A DNA stretch of 64,000 nucleotides, taken from positions 2,418,001 through 2,482,000 of the forward strand of contig BEDY01000002.1 in the NCBI GenBank assembly GCA_002335605.1, read 5' to 3'. Each line of letters opens with the position of its first letter. Position 1 is the stretch's first letter. The notes under the pieces were generated by a model. The model saw only the letters and a list, made by a program, of their open reading frames with translations, made no database searches and was not told where the DNA came from. Shown here one piece after another: positions 44,579-57,308 of the stretch. A program made the translations under genes and the position numbers. The DNA is from Prillingera fragicola (Eukaryota > Basidiomycota > Tremellomycetes > Trichosporonales > Trichosporonaceae).

Positions 44579-46130
44579 TTAGGCCGAGCAGCTGAAGGGC
44601 TTGCCGACCTTGCCCGAGTCGAAAGTACGCTTCATGTCCAGCACGGAGCCGTACGTTCCGGCGACAAAGATGAGGAAGCCGATGAGGATGACGATAATGT
44701 TGATAATGCTGAGGATGGCGTTCTTCTTTGTGCTAAACATGCCGCCCTCCTTGATGACTGCAAACCAGAGAATGCCGGGGAGGTAGAGGGAGAATGCCGA
44801 GTTGAAGAGCGAGCTGATAATGCCGAGCAGGGGGTTGAAGATGGGAATGACACTGGCAATAATCCAGCCGGCAAAGCACACGCCAAAGACGAGGGCGACC
44901 CAGGTCGCCCAGCCGCGCGGCGTGTTGACGTACCGCACAGTGCTGTTGGTAAAGTACGTGTCCATGACGAAACGGCCTGCGGTGACTGCGCAGATGGCTC
45001 CGGAAATGAAAATGACGGGCAAGGCCACGCCAAAGGCCACGCGCGAGACGGTGACGCTGGCGGACAGGAGGGCGGGGGCCTTGACGTCGGGACCGATAAA
45101 GGCGTAGCCTAGCGCGCCGACGAGGGTGTAGATGATGATCTGGACGCCACCGAGTGCGACGACCGACTTGGGGAAGTCGGTCGGGGTGTGCATCTCTTCC
45201 ATGAATGAGAACTGCACAATACCAAACGAGTAGGCAAAGAGCACGTTGGTGCCTGCTAGCATGCCGTCGCCAAAGGACAGGTCGGGTGCTTTGTTGGACC
45301 AGGGAATGTTGTTGAAGCCGACCTCTTTGGCGCTAATGCCAGCGGCAATGAGGGTGATGAAGACGGCGGCCATGAGGGAGACAAAATCGAGGTAGCCGAG
45401 GAAGGCCATCTCGGCGAATGACGGGGGCAAGGCAAACGCAAAGAGGGCAAACATGGAGACCACACCCCAGACGATGCCGCAGATGCCCGACTGGGAGATG
45501 GTGCGCAGTGCAATGGTGCCGGTGAGGCAGTGGCCGCCGACAATCAGAGTCAGGAAGACGAGGAAGACGATGCGGAGAAAGGTGCGGATCCAGATACCAA
45601 TGCGAGAGTCGGGGAAGAGCAATGGGCCAATGTCCGAGTAGTGCTTGACTTGCGGGTACTTGACCTTGACCTGGCCGATGATGAAACTGCAGTAGACAGC
45701 GAGGAGACCCATGCCGATAGTGGTAATGATTCCACCAGTCATGCCGAGCATTGAAAAGACGCTGGGCAATTAGTGCGAGTTTTATCGGGGTTTTCGAGAC
45801 GACTTACACCGGCATTGACAGTGTACCAAGAGCGACGGCGGTGGTAATCAAGACGACAGTGAGCTGCTTCCAGCCAAGCTTGTGGAACTTGGCTTCTCCG
45901 GCCTCAGTAACGTCTGAAAAGTATTGAGCCTTCTCTGCGTCCGACATGTTGGCAGTAGGGTGCAAGCTGGGGCGACGGCCGGCAAACGAGGACCGGCGCC
46001 GGTCCGGGTTGTGGTGGGCGCCATTGACTTCGAGAATCTTGTAAACCGTGTCGTCCTTGGACATGGGCGTGTCCTCGGCATTGAAGACGTGAGTGGAATC
46101 ATCAAACTTCTCCACAGAAGAGGACTTCAT
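44579..46130 (-). CDS. Amino acid permease, AAAP family (Mtr-like)
   Basis: AAAP transporters are proton-coupled neutral amino-acid carriers at the plasma or vacuolar membrane; the fungal Mtr group takes up neutral and aromatic amino acids. Exons 45808-46130 and 44579-45761 give 501 residues. An N-terminal cytosolic domain of about 85 residues, rich in Ser and charged residues, leads to KLGWKQLTVVLITTAVALGTLSMP, the typical first helix with its unwound centre. About eleven membrane segments follow, with family signatures GHCLTGTIALR, LAGTNVLFAYSFGIVQFSFMEEM and GALGYAFIGPDVKAPALLSA. The C-terminus is short (DSGKVGKPFSCSA). The 46-nt intron falls within the first helix. Substrate is inferred. 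Confidence 0.9.
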
Positions 46131-49102
46131 GGTCGGTATCGGTGTGGGGTGGAGGCGGTTGGTGGAGTTGTGGTCGTGCGAGCAATGACTCCTCGACTGG
46201 TGGCTTCCAAGTTTTCAAGCGATCTGGTTTGTCCCTTTATCATCAGAGCAGATCTCCAACCAGACCCGCCATCCTGTGGGCATGCAGCGATTACCCGCTT
46301 GTGGCCATCGTTGCTTGCCAGCGAGTTGCGAAGCTCAAACGGACGGCCCACGGTCCCGCCGCATCCGCCGTCGGACCTGGCATATTCCTGGAACCGCCAG
46401 GACCAAGATGCTGTCGCCTAGCTCGCCGATACGCTGAGCATCAGGGCCCTCGTTACGACGGCAGGGCCAGTGTTCTTTTCTGGACCGTGTCTCTCACCTG
46501 CCATGCACATGTGGACCGACTGTAGCCGTCGGATGCTGATCTGCATGTTTGATGAATGGTACAGTGCACCGGGGGTCGTCGGGCCTCCCGATGGTGGATT
46601 TGCCAGGATGATGGATGCCGCATCATCCTCGGATCATTCATTTCAACCCCCTCGCCTCCATCAGTACCAACAAAGGTCACTTCCGGGCGACATGATCGAC
46701 CACAGCATTGAGTTGCAGAGTTTGAGAACTGCTAAGACAAGATCCCAAGACTGTCGCGAGTGGTCTCACACCAGATCTCTCGTCAGCGTAAGCGATCACA
46801 GTACTCAGTAACCAACGCCATAGCCCACTAAGCCATTGGCCCAGTCACAGAGGCACGCCAAACCTACCAGCCCACCACTCGCCAACTCCGCCGCCCCGGC
46901 CACCCCGCGGCATGCGCATCCACCCACAGACCTGTGTATGGCACAGTCCGTGTCGGGCCCCCTAGGGAGACCCCGTGGGATCCCTCATCGCTGCGCCGCT
47001 GCAGGTGTCAGTGAGAGCAAAAAGGTGGGCAGTAGCAAGTTCAGTGTCATTTCGGCGGTTACCTACCCCACCAGGCCCGGCACGGCACGGGCCGCGGCCA
47101 CCGTCCACTGCTCCGTTGGACGTTGTGAACAAACTCGGTTCATTCTGCTGCATTCCCAGCCCTCCATGAACTGGTCCGCCTCAAATGTCCCTTCCTGGGG
47201 CTTCATACACGTTAGCGGTGGATCATGTGAAGATGCGGCTGTTGTCCGCGTCAAAAATCCAGAAGCTAGAAGTCGCTAAACTCGACTAAACTCGACATGA
47301 GTATGTCAGTCTTCGTCACAGGTTCAGTTTGGGACCTTGGATGAGGGCAATACCTAGCTCTCGGTTGGAGTGGACCTGGACCTTAGCGATGTACCGACAG
47401 CGTCGCAGGCCATCAAGTTTACGACGCTGCGCCAAACCATCGCTCCGCCTTCTGTACCTCCGTAGGTATCCTGTGCTTCCTGTGCTTCCCAGAAATGGCT
47501 GCCTGTCCTGAGTGGCGGCAGGGAGCTTTGTGGGTCTGAGGTACACTCGACCTCGATCGACTAATTCGCACTCTCAGCCAAGCTGTCTTGTTGCTAGGTA
47601 TGAGCGCATCCTTATCGTTTTTCTCGCTCTCTCGTTTCTGTCAGCGGACGACAACATGTGTGTCGGTCTCTTGAATTTGAGAAGACTTCCCTCAGCCAAC
47701 CGTCACCCGTGCGTCGCGGACCACAGTGTGTGGCCGTCAGCGCATTAAAACGGTCCTGTTCTCGCCGTCTGTAGTCGGCGCAACTGTGGGGACCCACATT
47801 CCACTGGCAGGTCAGATGTACATCCTCAGTGTTCTGTGAGAATATTTACAGGGCATTGCAGCAAATGCAGGCAAGTGGGCTGGGAATGGCAATCCATGAT
47901 TGCGTCAGCTTGAAGGGAAATTGGTATGCTGGTCCTGAACACCAAGCCCAAAAAGCTCGTCCTTCCGCTGAGAAAAGGACCACACCAAGGAACACGAAGG
48001 GCTATGTGAGGATCAAGGAGCACGCACTACTCAAATGCCGAGGAACACGGCCACCATGTCCTGCAGCCTGCTGCCTGCTGCCCCTCCCAGTCCATTTGCT
48101 GGAAACACGGCTAGGGGGCAGCTTCCATGTCACAGCAGAGGCTGGTGATGCATACAAACATGACACGGAACATGGCACCCCCTGTCAATGTTCCACGGTC
48201 GTGGCCATCACACACCGAGCCCGGCATGCCGTGAGTGAAAGCAGGGGGGTGCGGAAGACGCGTCCTAAGGGCGCGCCCCGCCTCTTGATGTCGGTAGTGT
48301 TGCGGTCCATTGGGACCCAACAACCTAAGTCTTCGGTGTATGCATGGACGTGTTTTGAATGTTCTTACCGAAGTCGAGCCGGTACAGACACCGTGGTCGA
48401 GAACTTGAATGCCCTACATGTCTACCTGGAGTTTGGTAGGGTCTGGTAGCTCCCGCTAAGCCGAGATATCCTCCCCTGTCGTGTAGTGCAGAAGCCATGA
48501 TGGATCCGGGACAATGCTTGCGAGCGAGAGTCGGTCCAATTGTGAGTCACCCGTTCTACCCGCGTCCATGTCTACGGCCAGGTACAAAGAACGAGCAAGA
48601 GGAGTACGCAAGTCCGCGTCGTGTTCCATGATGCCCCTGCCCCCAGGGTCGGCAGCCCACAGCAGACACTGGAATATGGGTGCGGCGGTGAGCGGTGAGC
48701 GGTGCTGGCTGATGCAAGCCAGGAACAATAGCTCGCAGAGAGAGGCGTACGTAGGTGAGCTGCTCACCGTGCAACATGTCGAAACACTAGGGATGGAAAC
48801 CGAAGCAATCAATAAACCCAAGTCTGAGCAGGCACTTACGAGAAGTTACCATCGATCGCAGTCACAGTGTTGCAACTTTGTGGCAGAAACACGGCCAGTC
48901 GTGTGGCACACGGTGTTGACGCGAAGGTGTATGCAAGAACCCCAGAGATAGTGGGAGGGAGACAAGTCAGTACAAACCGGAGCAGAAGTAGCAGTGGTGT
49001 GCAAAGTACAGTGGTATCCATCTAGGGGGTGGTGTGGGTGGCTCTAGGCCCTAAGGTATACAGGTCTATGGTATTGGAACAATGCAAGCTATGTGAGGGT
49101 AT
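46131..49102. other. Intergenic, about 3 kb without a gene
   Basis: The longest frame (47829-48449 plus, 206 codons) has no domain, no signal and no splice support. A duplicated CTAAACTCGA lies at about 47276-47295. Part of this must be the permease promoter, which reads leftwards from 46130. Confidence 0.35.
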
Positions 49103-50641
49103 CTACCATCCGACCTCGGCGTACATGCCCTTGACGCGGGTGGTGACGTCGGCGAGGCTCTGGCGGAGCTTGTCGGTGAGCATGGCGTCCATGCTGTCGC
49201 CAGCCATGTCTGATGCTGCGGGCTGGAAGCGCGCGAGCAGCTCGTTGGCAGCGAGAGCGAGAGCGTCAACCTCGGCGTCAAGAGCAGTGACAATGAGCTT
49301 GGTGGCCGTGCGGCCGTTGGGGCGGAAGCCACCAATGGTCATGGTGACCTCGTCGAGCGACTCGATGGACGAGGAGACAGAGTGCGAGCGCTGGTAGACT
49401 GGGCGGGGCGAGCTGGCGTTGGTGGCCAGGCAGACGGCGCGGAGGGAAGGCATGGCGCGTCCGACAATCTGGACTGCGATCGAAACCAGTGAGAAGGCTG
49501 CCGTGCTCGTGCTGGGGTCGGCGACGCAGGTGGGGCAGGCGGTCGCGGCTGCGCACGAGGCGCTGGCGCGGGCAGTTGCCTCGAGAGCGGTCTCGAGCGC
49601 GTTGGGGGTGGGGGTGGTGCAGGTGGCCATGTTGATGCTGTCGCCCGAGCTGGGGACGAGGGTGCGAAGCTGGCCGCGGAGGTGGCTCAGGCTGGCGTCG
49701 GCATGGCAGAAACACGATGGGGGAGGAGGAGGGAGGCTCAGGTTGTCCATTGCCTGAGTGGAGACGGCCGCGGCAAAGGCCGAGTTGGCGGCCGCCAGCT
49801 GGTGGTCGCCCCCTGGGGTGGTGCTAAAGTACTCGCGGTCGACGGGGGGGGTCTGAAGAAATATACTGTCACAGCTCGCCATCGAGTTTTGCGAAGCCGG
49901 GCGAGTAATGTCGGGGTAAGGAGTCGAGAAGACGTGCTGCTGCTGGGGAGCGTCGGGAACAAAGAAAGCAAAGTCGAGCTCGTTGGACATCATCTCCGGC
50001 GTGGCGCAGTACTGAGGGACAGGGTCGGACATGGGCGACTCGGGGGTGAGCATGCCCATGGTGCTGGGGCCGGCGTTGGGTGCGTTCCAAAAGTACCCGT
50101 TGAGCATGTCCATGTCGCCGCTGCTTGAAGGCACCATGCTGTCAAAGGGAGTGTGCATGGCCATGGGCTGGGGCTGGAAGTGCTGCTGGTGGTAGTTGGT
50201 GGTGGGAGGAGTTGGGGGTGAGGGAGTCACCTGGCGGTGCGAGAGCTGGGGGGTGTGCTGAAGAGATGCCTGGTTGTACGTGGGAGTCTGGGCCGAAACC
50301 GAGTTGTCCTGGTTGCTGTTGGCATTCTTGTTGCGGTTCGCGTTAACTGGAGGGCGACCCATGCGCTTCTTGGCACCTGAGTTTGGTTAGATTCTGCTTG
50401 CTTGACTGAGACTTTGAGGCTACTCACTGAAAGTGCAGAGCTCTGCACGAGCGCAGCACCTGGCACAGGCTGCGGTACCGTCACGACGAAGCTCGGCGCC
50501 AGTGCACCTAAGCTTGCGGCGGCGGCAGGGGTCACATGAAGCGCGTGTAGGGCGGTCGGTGGTCTGGTGCGAGTAACTTGTGCTGGCGGCAGACGAAGTG
50601 GTCGATGCCGTGCGGGCGCGGGGGCAAGTGGCAGCGGGCAT
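49103..50641 (-). CDS. Zn2Cys6 transcription factor (AflR-like layout)
   Basis: Fungal binuclear zinc-cluster factors bind CGG-type half sites and often control a nearby pathway. Exons 50428-50641 and 49103-50376 give 495 residues. The zinc cluster is near the N-terminus, CDPCRRRKLRC, with spacing CX2CX6CX12CX2CX6C, followed across the intron by a basic linker (AKKRMGRPPVNANRN). A long Gln/Pro/Met-rich middle looks like an activation domain. The C-terminal 200 residues contain a Cys-containing block (PPPPSCFCHADASLSHLRGQ and ATACPTCVADPST), then VTMTIGGFRPNGRTATKLIV, ALDAEVDALALAANELLARF and LTDKLRQSLADVTTRVKGMY. This C-terminal block recurs in the partial gene at the right edge. I start at the ATG at 50641. 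It lies about 4.6 kb downstream of the P450 gene. Confidence 0.88.
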
Positions 50642-53600
50642 TGTGTTATCTTTGATAAGAGAACAAAGGTAGTAGTGGTCGAGGCTAAGACTGTAGTGGG
50701 TTTGGTAGTAGTCTTTGCTGCTTGTGTTTGTGTAGCTTGTGCTTGTGGGTCCAGAAAGAAGACGAAGATGTCGCGTTATATGTACTTGCCTGAGAGCAAT
50801 CACCGGCATGTCCATCTTTGTCCCCCTCATTGTTCTCTCAACAGTTGTGGAACGTGCATTCAGGAACCCCCAACTTTACCGGGCCCGCACACTGTCCTCA
50901 CACGCCGTAACACGCATTTTCTGGCGGCGGGAAGGTACTAGGCCTGCCGACCCAGAGACGGATAAGCTGTGTGTTGTATGGAGGCGGCTTCGCTGCATGG
51001 CGGTGGCGCGGATGTCAAGCGCTGCACCTAGCGGTGCATTCTGCGGCGCATCGGGGGGTCGCGGGGCAGTGGGCCGTGCCGACGACTGGTAGGGGTGACG
51101 AGCACTAACCCTCCGGCGACTGAGATGGTACGTACACAGGATGGGAATCCTCGAGACCCCCAGGCACAAACCGGCTCGCGCGCACCAGGGGTTGGGTGCA
51201 ATCCTCGAGTCTACTTACGGCGACGGCGTGTATCACCTGTGCGGCGTTGTTTCGTTCCAGGCTTGGGCAGAGCTTGCATGTGACGGCAGGGTCTGCTCGA
51301 TACCGGCCGCCCACCGTCCAGCTGGGTAGTGTGTCCGCTCTCCGAATTGGACCAGCGCGGTGCAGGGTGGGTGTGCGACATGCCGGTCCTGGCTGTTACC
51401 ACAGGGGTCAATGCACTGTTCCGTCGAGTCCGTCGCAGCCAACAGCACAGAGGGCTTCCAACACCATGTGCCGGTGAATGCGGTCCGGGAAACAGCAGTC
51501 AGGAAAACAGGCACGGAACAAGCCCGTTCTCACATCATCTGGCTCAGCCGTGGGGCCCTGCGAGCCACAGCTCTTGCACCACGCAACCTGCGTGGCTCAA
51601 GCTATACGCACTACTGGCCGTCAAGAGGTATGTAGGGTTAAACGTCAGTAAACTTTCTAGTGATCGAAGCCACGACATGAAGCGTACAAGCCGTAACTGT
51701 TGACACATCCGTCCCTGGAATCACCCACAATCGTGGGAGTCGCCTCTGCCGGAATCGCCGTTCAATACGGATCGTCATGATCTACTAGCACATGACAACG
51801 GGTATACTTTGCAACAGGCTAGTCGTAGAGTGGGCTGTCGCTCTTAGTGGCGCTTGTAGCAGCTGAACATGCGCATCAACAGTGCGGCACTCGTATGAGT
51901 GGACAGATTCGGCCACCCCCCGCCTTTTCTTCCAATACCACCCTTGCCTCCCCCAGTGACTATCCCAGTACCACAGTGGGCATGCATCCGCTTGTCTGGA
52001 CCATCCATTTGGTGTTCCCGAAACGTGAGATGATGGCATGTCCTACCTGGCTGACTGCATGGTTGGTACAGGGACGCCCTCGTTCGTGTTCGAAACGTGC
52101 CTGATTTGCTTCATATCAGTCCCCGGATCGCCAGCAAGTCTACACCCCAGCAAGAGCTTCCAGACGCATTTTCCTGTCCATGGAAGCGGGTACGTACATC
52201 AGGCCACTAAAATGCAGGGTACCATGCTCGTCAGCTCCTGTGCGGCGAAGCAGTGTGAGTCCCAAACATGGATAACGCCCCCTGCCCATGGGTACTGCTC
52301 CTCCCTGTTCCGGGACCGGGTCAATGTTGGGGTGGCTGTTTGTCCGGCGAACCAACCCGCCAGGGTTTCCCAGTGCTGGCTGCAACGTCTACCCCTCGCA
52401 TCCACTGTACCACGCTGTGTAACCTGGACGCAGCAGCTTGCATCCCGGTGCACCCAATGCATCCCGGTGCAGCCAGGTGCATCGTTGCCGCATTCTGCTC
52501 ACACCCAAGGCACGCGCCACTTGGACCCAGCACACTACCCCAGCACACTACCATAAACAGCAAGCCAAGGTGCAGGCTGGTCAAGCCATGGCCAGGTCGC
52601 CGCTCCCCAGCACTTGGGCACCGCGTACGGGCACAGCTCGTCGCAGGCCGGCAGCGCTTCGAGAATGTTTCCAGAGCGTGTGCGTACGCCGGTGGTGCCT
52701 TAGGGCACAGCGCTGTCACCACTGCACTGGTAAGGACTCCGCCACACACACGCAGGCATGTCCATCAGTATTCACTCCGTGTGCCAAACCCGCACTGCAG
52801 TGAGTACTGAGGAGTGCTGAGCGGGTGTTCATAATTCGGAATCACCACTGCGGTGTGTGCTCATCAAAGATGGATTGGGTCAGCGAAACTCGCTTGGGTG
52901 GAGCCGAAGCTCCGCTCGCGAGTGTTTGTTTACACGACGCCGAGTGGGGCTTTGTGGCGGTCCATAGGCCACGCACCTCTTTGCATTCATTCACCGGGTC
53001 AGAGATGAATATTGGGCATGCAGTGGTGCTGACGACATCAACTATCACAAAGGAAAGGCCACCACTATGGCGCGTCGTACTCTTGCCCGGCAAACCAAGG
53101 TGGTCGGGCACGGGACACGACGAGGTGAGTGGAAATCTCCAGAAACACTGTTCCCCAGCACACCTGAGGCTACTAGAGAGTAGCCTGATGAACGCTATGG
53201 AACTGGAATATGCATCGCAATCACCGTTTGCCCGAGTGTTTATTCGGGCCAATTATCCATCACCTCTTGTACACAAACATCAGTGGAGCACGGAGCACAG
53301 TCGCCGCAGCTCCCAACCCACCCACAGAAGCCAGTCACAGCCTCTCAAAAAGTTGTCATGAAGCCACAACCACGAACATGTCTAGTGCTTCTTTGTACAC
53401 CGCCATGAACGTTGGCAATACTATGCCCACTCTTCGCGGCATTGCTTCGCCCAGTCACTGCCAGTGACACTCACAACGCCTCGTTGTCTTACTTCCTTGA
53501 GACATTTGTCTCGCATGCTACACCCCCTTAGAATATCATGACTCGTGTGACAGGTCTATCCCGAATTCAGAAACACCAAAAACAACCCACATGAAGCCCA

Positions 53601-55242
53601 ACCCTCTTCCCACGACCACTTGCAAACATCCTGACACGGTCCGCGCCGCAACACCTTGCCCCCTCCAGCCAGCACTCTTGCCCTGATCATTGTTTCTTGT
53701 ACCCAGTGGTGCTCTGACGCTAATATAACCCTAGGATAAGAGCTCGTCTGGAGCTAGCGACCCGGTGAAGACGACACGCTCATTGCGGGTCGACACTCAC
53801 TGGGCAACACGTGCGCGTCAGATAACGCAACCTCCCTACCCGTCGATCAATCCCAAACCCGGGCTGGTGGTTACTCGGACCAGCAAAGAGCCGTTCTCTT
53901 CGGCTGCCTCCTTCCTTTACGGCCGCGGGTGGTGGACATGGCCGCAAAGTCTCCGCTCCTACTGTCGCTTCGGCGAATGCTCGCCGGGATTTGTTTAGGG
54001 CTGGCTCGGAGTCGGGTTAGTGAAAGAAATACAACGTGGGCTAGGGAACGGGTGTGATGCGAGATCTGGGGCCACGGCATATGCGTTGTTGATAGCTTTC
54101 CGGAGGCAGTGGCTGTGAGTGAAGCTCGTGATGGCTGTGGCCGGTGGTGGTGGCACTGAGGTCAGGGGGGGTGGCGACTGGCCCGCATCAGTCCGTCGGG
54201 TTTATAGAAATTGGTTTCGCATTTCCAAGTTCGGGATTGAAGGCAATGGGTCTTGGAGAGGTTGAGTACAGCATGCATGATTGGTGGCAAGAATGCCCAG
54301 TGTTTTATAAAAGTGTTGGGCCACTGTAAAGTGACGGCCAGAGATAGCTTCAATACCCGCCAAGATTTAGATTGTACCAAGTACTGCCCAGAAAAAATAA
54401 TAATATAGAAGACTGAGAGCTGACAACCGCCTATGTGTATGCATAGAATCAAGTTATATCACCCAGGCATCCAGGAAATAATACCAGAATTAAATCCAGC
54501 TTTGCTTCTTAGTAAATGTCACAAGAGAGATGGTAAAGTAAGGGAATCACCTGCGGAATGCCAACATTTGGTGTGCATCTGGCAAAGTTTGAACAGATCA
54601 GACAAGTGACACTAGGCAGCTGCATTCTAGATGACCTCGTCTGATGCAGAGACCCAAGCTAAATCTTTGGGGACATGCGCCAACCACATTGTCAATGTGA
54701 TAAGCGGGGGTGCATCCAGCAGCGCGGCGAACGTTTCACCAGTCACTGTCCTGTTCAGGCAGTGCTTGAAGAACTGCACGAGCTTGGCAGCGGCGACATG
54801 TCGTCGTAGAGCTGGCAGAGTAGACACAGACTTTGTGCGAAGGCGCTTGTTGTGGCTAACCATATAAACGCCGACATGATCAAGCATTCCAAGCCGCCAC
54901 GTTCTCTGAGAAACGGGCTGAATGCCTGTGCACGAAAGAACCTCGACCTGGAACCATGTCGAGCTTGCGCTTCTTCAATTTATGAAAGAGAACTGAGCTT
55001 CAATGCCGCCGGGTCTGTGCTCGTCGCTTCGCACTTCCCATCAGCGCAGTTGCGCTTTTGTCGGTTCGCACCAGGGCCTTTGGCTTGTTGGAGGCGACAC
55101 TTGTGACCTTCCATCGTGCTAGCCATGGCTTGCCAGGCCTCATTATCGGCGAAGTGCGCACTGACCAGGTTTATTTTGCAGCATATCCCGCCGTCACTAA
55201 CAGTGTCCATCATGTCTATGCTACACTACACATCGCAAACAC
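50642..55242. other. Gene-poor 4.6-kb region with AT-rich island
   Basis: No gene is supported in the longest gap of the window. Frames such as 52268-52810 and 52825-53361 (plus) have no domain. A 13-bp element GCATCCCGGTGCA is repeated at 52440 and 52459. From about 54150 to 54620 composition shifts to AT-rich (for example AAAAAATAATAATATAG near 54393), unlike the surroundings. Confidence 0.4.
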
Positions 55243-56874
55243 CTACTCGCGAGCAACGAACCGCAACTGGGCATTCCTAGGCGCCAACAAGCCCCCCGGC
55301 GTCAACTCACTCCCCACCTCACTCCCCACACTAATCTCAAACGCCTCGAGCAGCGCACGCGTACACATGTGCAAGGAGCGCATGGCAATAGGCTGGCCGG
55401 GACAGGCGCGCGCTCCGCCGTGGAAGGTGACAAACTCGCCGCTGCTGCGGGCTTTGCGCGCCAGGCTGTCAATGTCCTCGACGGTGGCTCCCCAGCGGGT
55501 GGGGCGGAAGGCTTCGGGGTCGGGCGACCAGGTCGGCGCGTAGGTGGAGCGGTGCAGGCCGAAGGCTGTCCAGCCCACGTAGGTGCCGGTGCGGAGGGGG
55601 ACGTCGAGGGTGGTGCTGCCGTCTAGGGAGGGGAGGGAGAGGACGGTAGGAGTGGCGACGCAGCGGTTGAAGAGCTGAGGGATGGGGGGGAGGAGGCGCA
55701 GGGTCTCGTGCAGCGTCGCGTGGAGGAGCGGGCCGGGTGTGGGGTCGTCGGCCAGGGAGAGGGATTCGGCGCGGATAGACTGTTGGAGCTCTGGGTCGCG
55801 TGCGAGTACGAGAAGGAGAGAGCAGAGTGCCTGCTGGGCATTTTCGTGGCCCGCGATGAAGAGGACTGCTGTTAGCTTGAAAAAGGCAAAGAGACTCACT
55901 CTTCAAGTTGTCAATGTACTCCCTGCGCGTCCACTTGCCGGCAATCAAAGCCTCGTCGAGACTGCGCAGCACATTGTACGAGTCGAGATCGCCACCCTTC
56001 TCTGCCTCGCCAGGCGGGGTCGCCGCTTCCTTTTCTGTCCGCTCAGCCCGTCCAAGCGCACGCTTCGCAGCCTGACTCGGCAAGACCGTCAGCAGCTCGT
56101 CCTCAATCTTGTCGATCATGGTCCCAGCCACGACGCGCGACGGGAACAAACGTGGAAACGAGTCTAGCGCAGGAAAGGAGAGAAAGAGCGGGTGGAAGAT
56201 ATGCTTCTTGACCAGCGCATGCACGGCGTGAATCTGAGGAGCTGGATCGGACAGAAACTGGAGATCACGCCCGAGGACGGCCAGGCAGACTGATTCCATC
56301 GAGTATCGCTGCGCGAGAGCCGTGATGCCCATGGGCGCGCCGGCGGTGTTGCGGAGCTGCTGCACCAGCCGCGCGCATGAGGTCTTGAGCGCGTCAAAGT
56401 CGACCTGGGCTTTGAGGGCCGGACGGACTACCTCGGCGTACCGGCGCCAGACCTGCAAGGTCAGCTTGTGCTCGCTTGGATGGCACTCACGTCGCCCGTC
56501 TCGCTGATGACGTTTCCGCCAGTCAACCTGCTGATGACCGCATGGGGGATCTTCTTGTGGTTTCCAGACTTTTGGTAGACCTCCTTTTCCTTTGCAAACA
56601 GCTGCTTCATGGCGGCAGGATGGGCGACGAGGACGTTCCAGCGCTGGCCAAAGAAGATGACCACTGCGCCGTGCTTGCGCATCGCCGGCTCAATGTATTT
56701 GGCATACGTCTCGTCTTGGCCCGGCAGCGGGAGGCCGAGCCTTGATCGCGCGAGGGGCAGAAGCGCTACCCAGAGTGGGATCACTGGCAAGCCCGGTGCG
56801 AACCCCCTTGGCGGGTGGGTGAGGCGCCATAGTCCTGCGAACACGACAGCGAGGGCGACGAGCAGGTAGAGCAT
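55243..56874 (-). CDS. Cytochrome P450, Dit2/CYP56-like
   Basis: Dit2-type P450s oxidatively join N-formyl-tyrosine units to bis-formyl-dityrosine in yeast spores. Exons 56491-56874, 55900-56452 and 55243-55868 give 520 residues; the second intron is only 31 nt. An N-terminal membrane anchor (MLYLLVALAVVFAGLW) and a Pro-rich hinge are followed by the I-helix motif FIAGHENAQQA, the K-helix ETLRLLPP (ExxR) and the heme-binding loop FHGGARACPGQ with the Cys ligand. All P450 hallmarks are intact and length is normal. It is the last of three minus-strand genes with the DyP peroxidase (434 bp upstream) and the Dit1-type synthase, and that neighbourhood is the main reason to favour a Dit2-like role over other P450 families. 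Confidence 0.85.
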
Positions 56875-57308
56875 GTTAGCGTTGTGTGAGTGGGTGATCC
56901 AAAGAAACTCTGATCCATATACTCTAGTCTAGAGCAGTGTTCTTGGCGGACAGAATGTAGTGGGCTGTCGTTGACCGGAGACATGAGGCTCGGAGACATG
57001 TACCTGAGCGTGTGCTGTGGTGGGACACTGACTGCTGTGTCGTTGCGGTGCGAGTTCCGCGTTCCCCCTGGGAGCTGGACAGGCTGGACAGGATTCCGAT
57101 CCTGGCTGTGATAGTGTCTCGACCGATAGGCAACAGGGATGCTATGCGTTGCAGACATTAGGGAGAGCCCAAGAGAATGCTATTGCTGATCATCCTCGGC
57201 TGATATCAGGACTGACCTGGAGATACCCGCAAACATCTATATCCGGATGTCCTCCACCCCATAGGTTCACAGCGAGCACCTTCAATACACCCAACCCTAT
57301 GCATACAT
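56875..57308. other. Intergenic, P450 promoter
   Basis: A 434-bp gap between the tandem DyP and P450 genes. No coding sequence is seen. It should carry the P450 promoter and the DyP 3' end. Confidence 0.4.

Noticed and set aside
47829..48449. 206-codon plus-strand frame
   Set aside because: No domain, signal peptide, splice context or codon bias like the real genes.
52440..52471. CRISPR-like short repeat
   Set aside because: Only two copies of a 13-bp element; no array, and the genome is eukaryotic.
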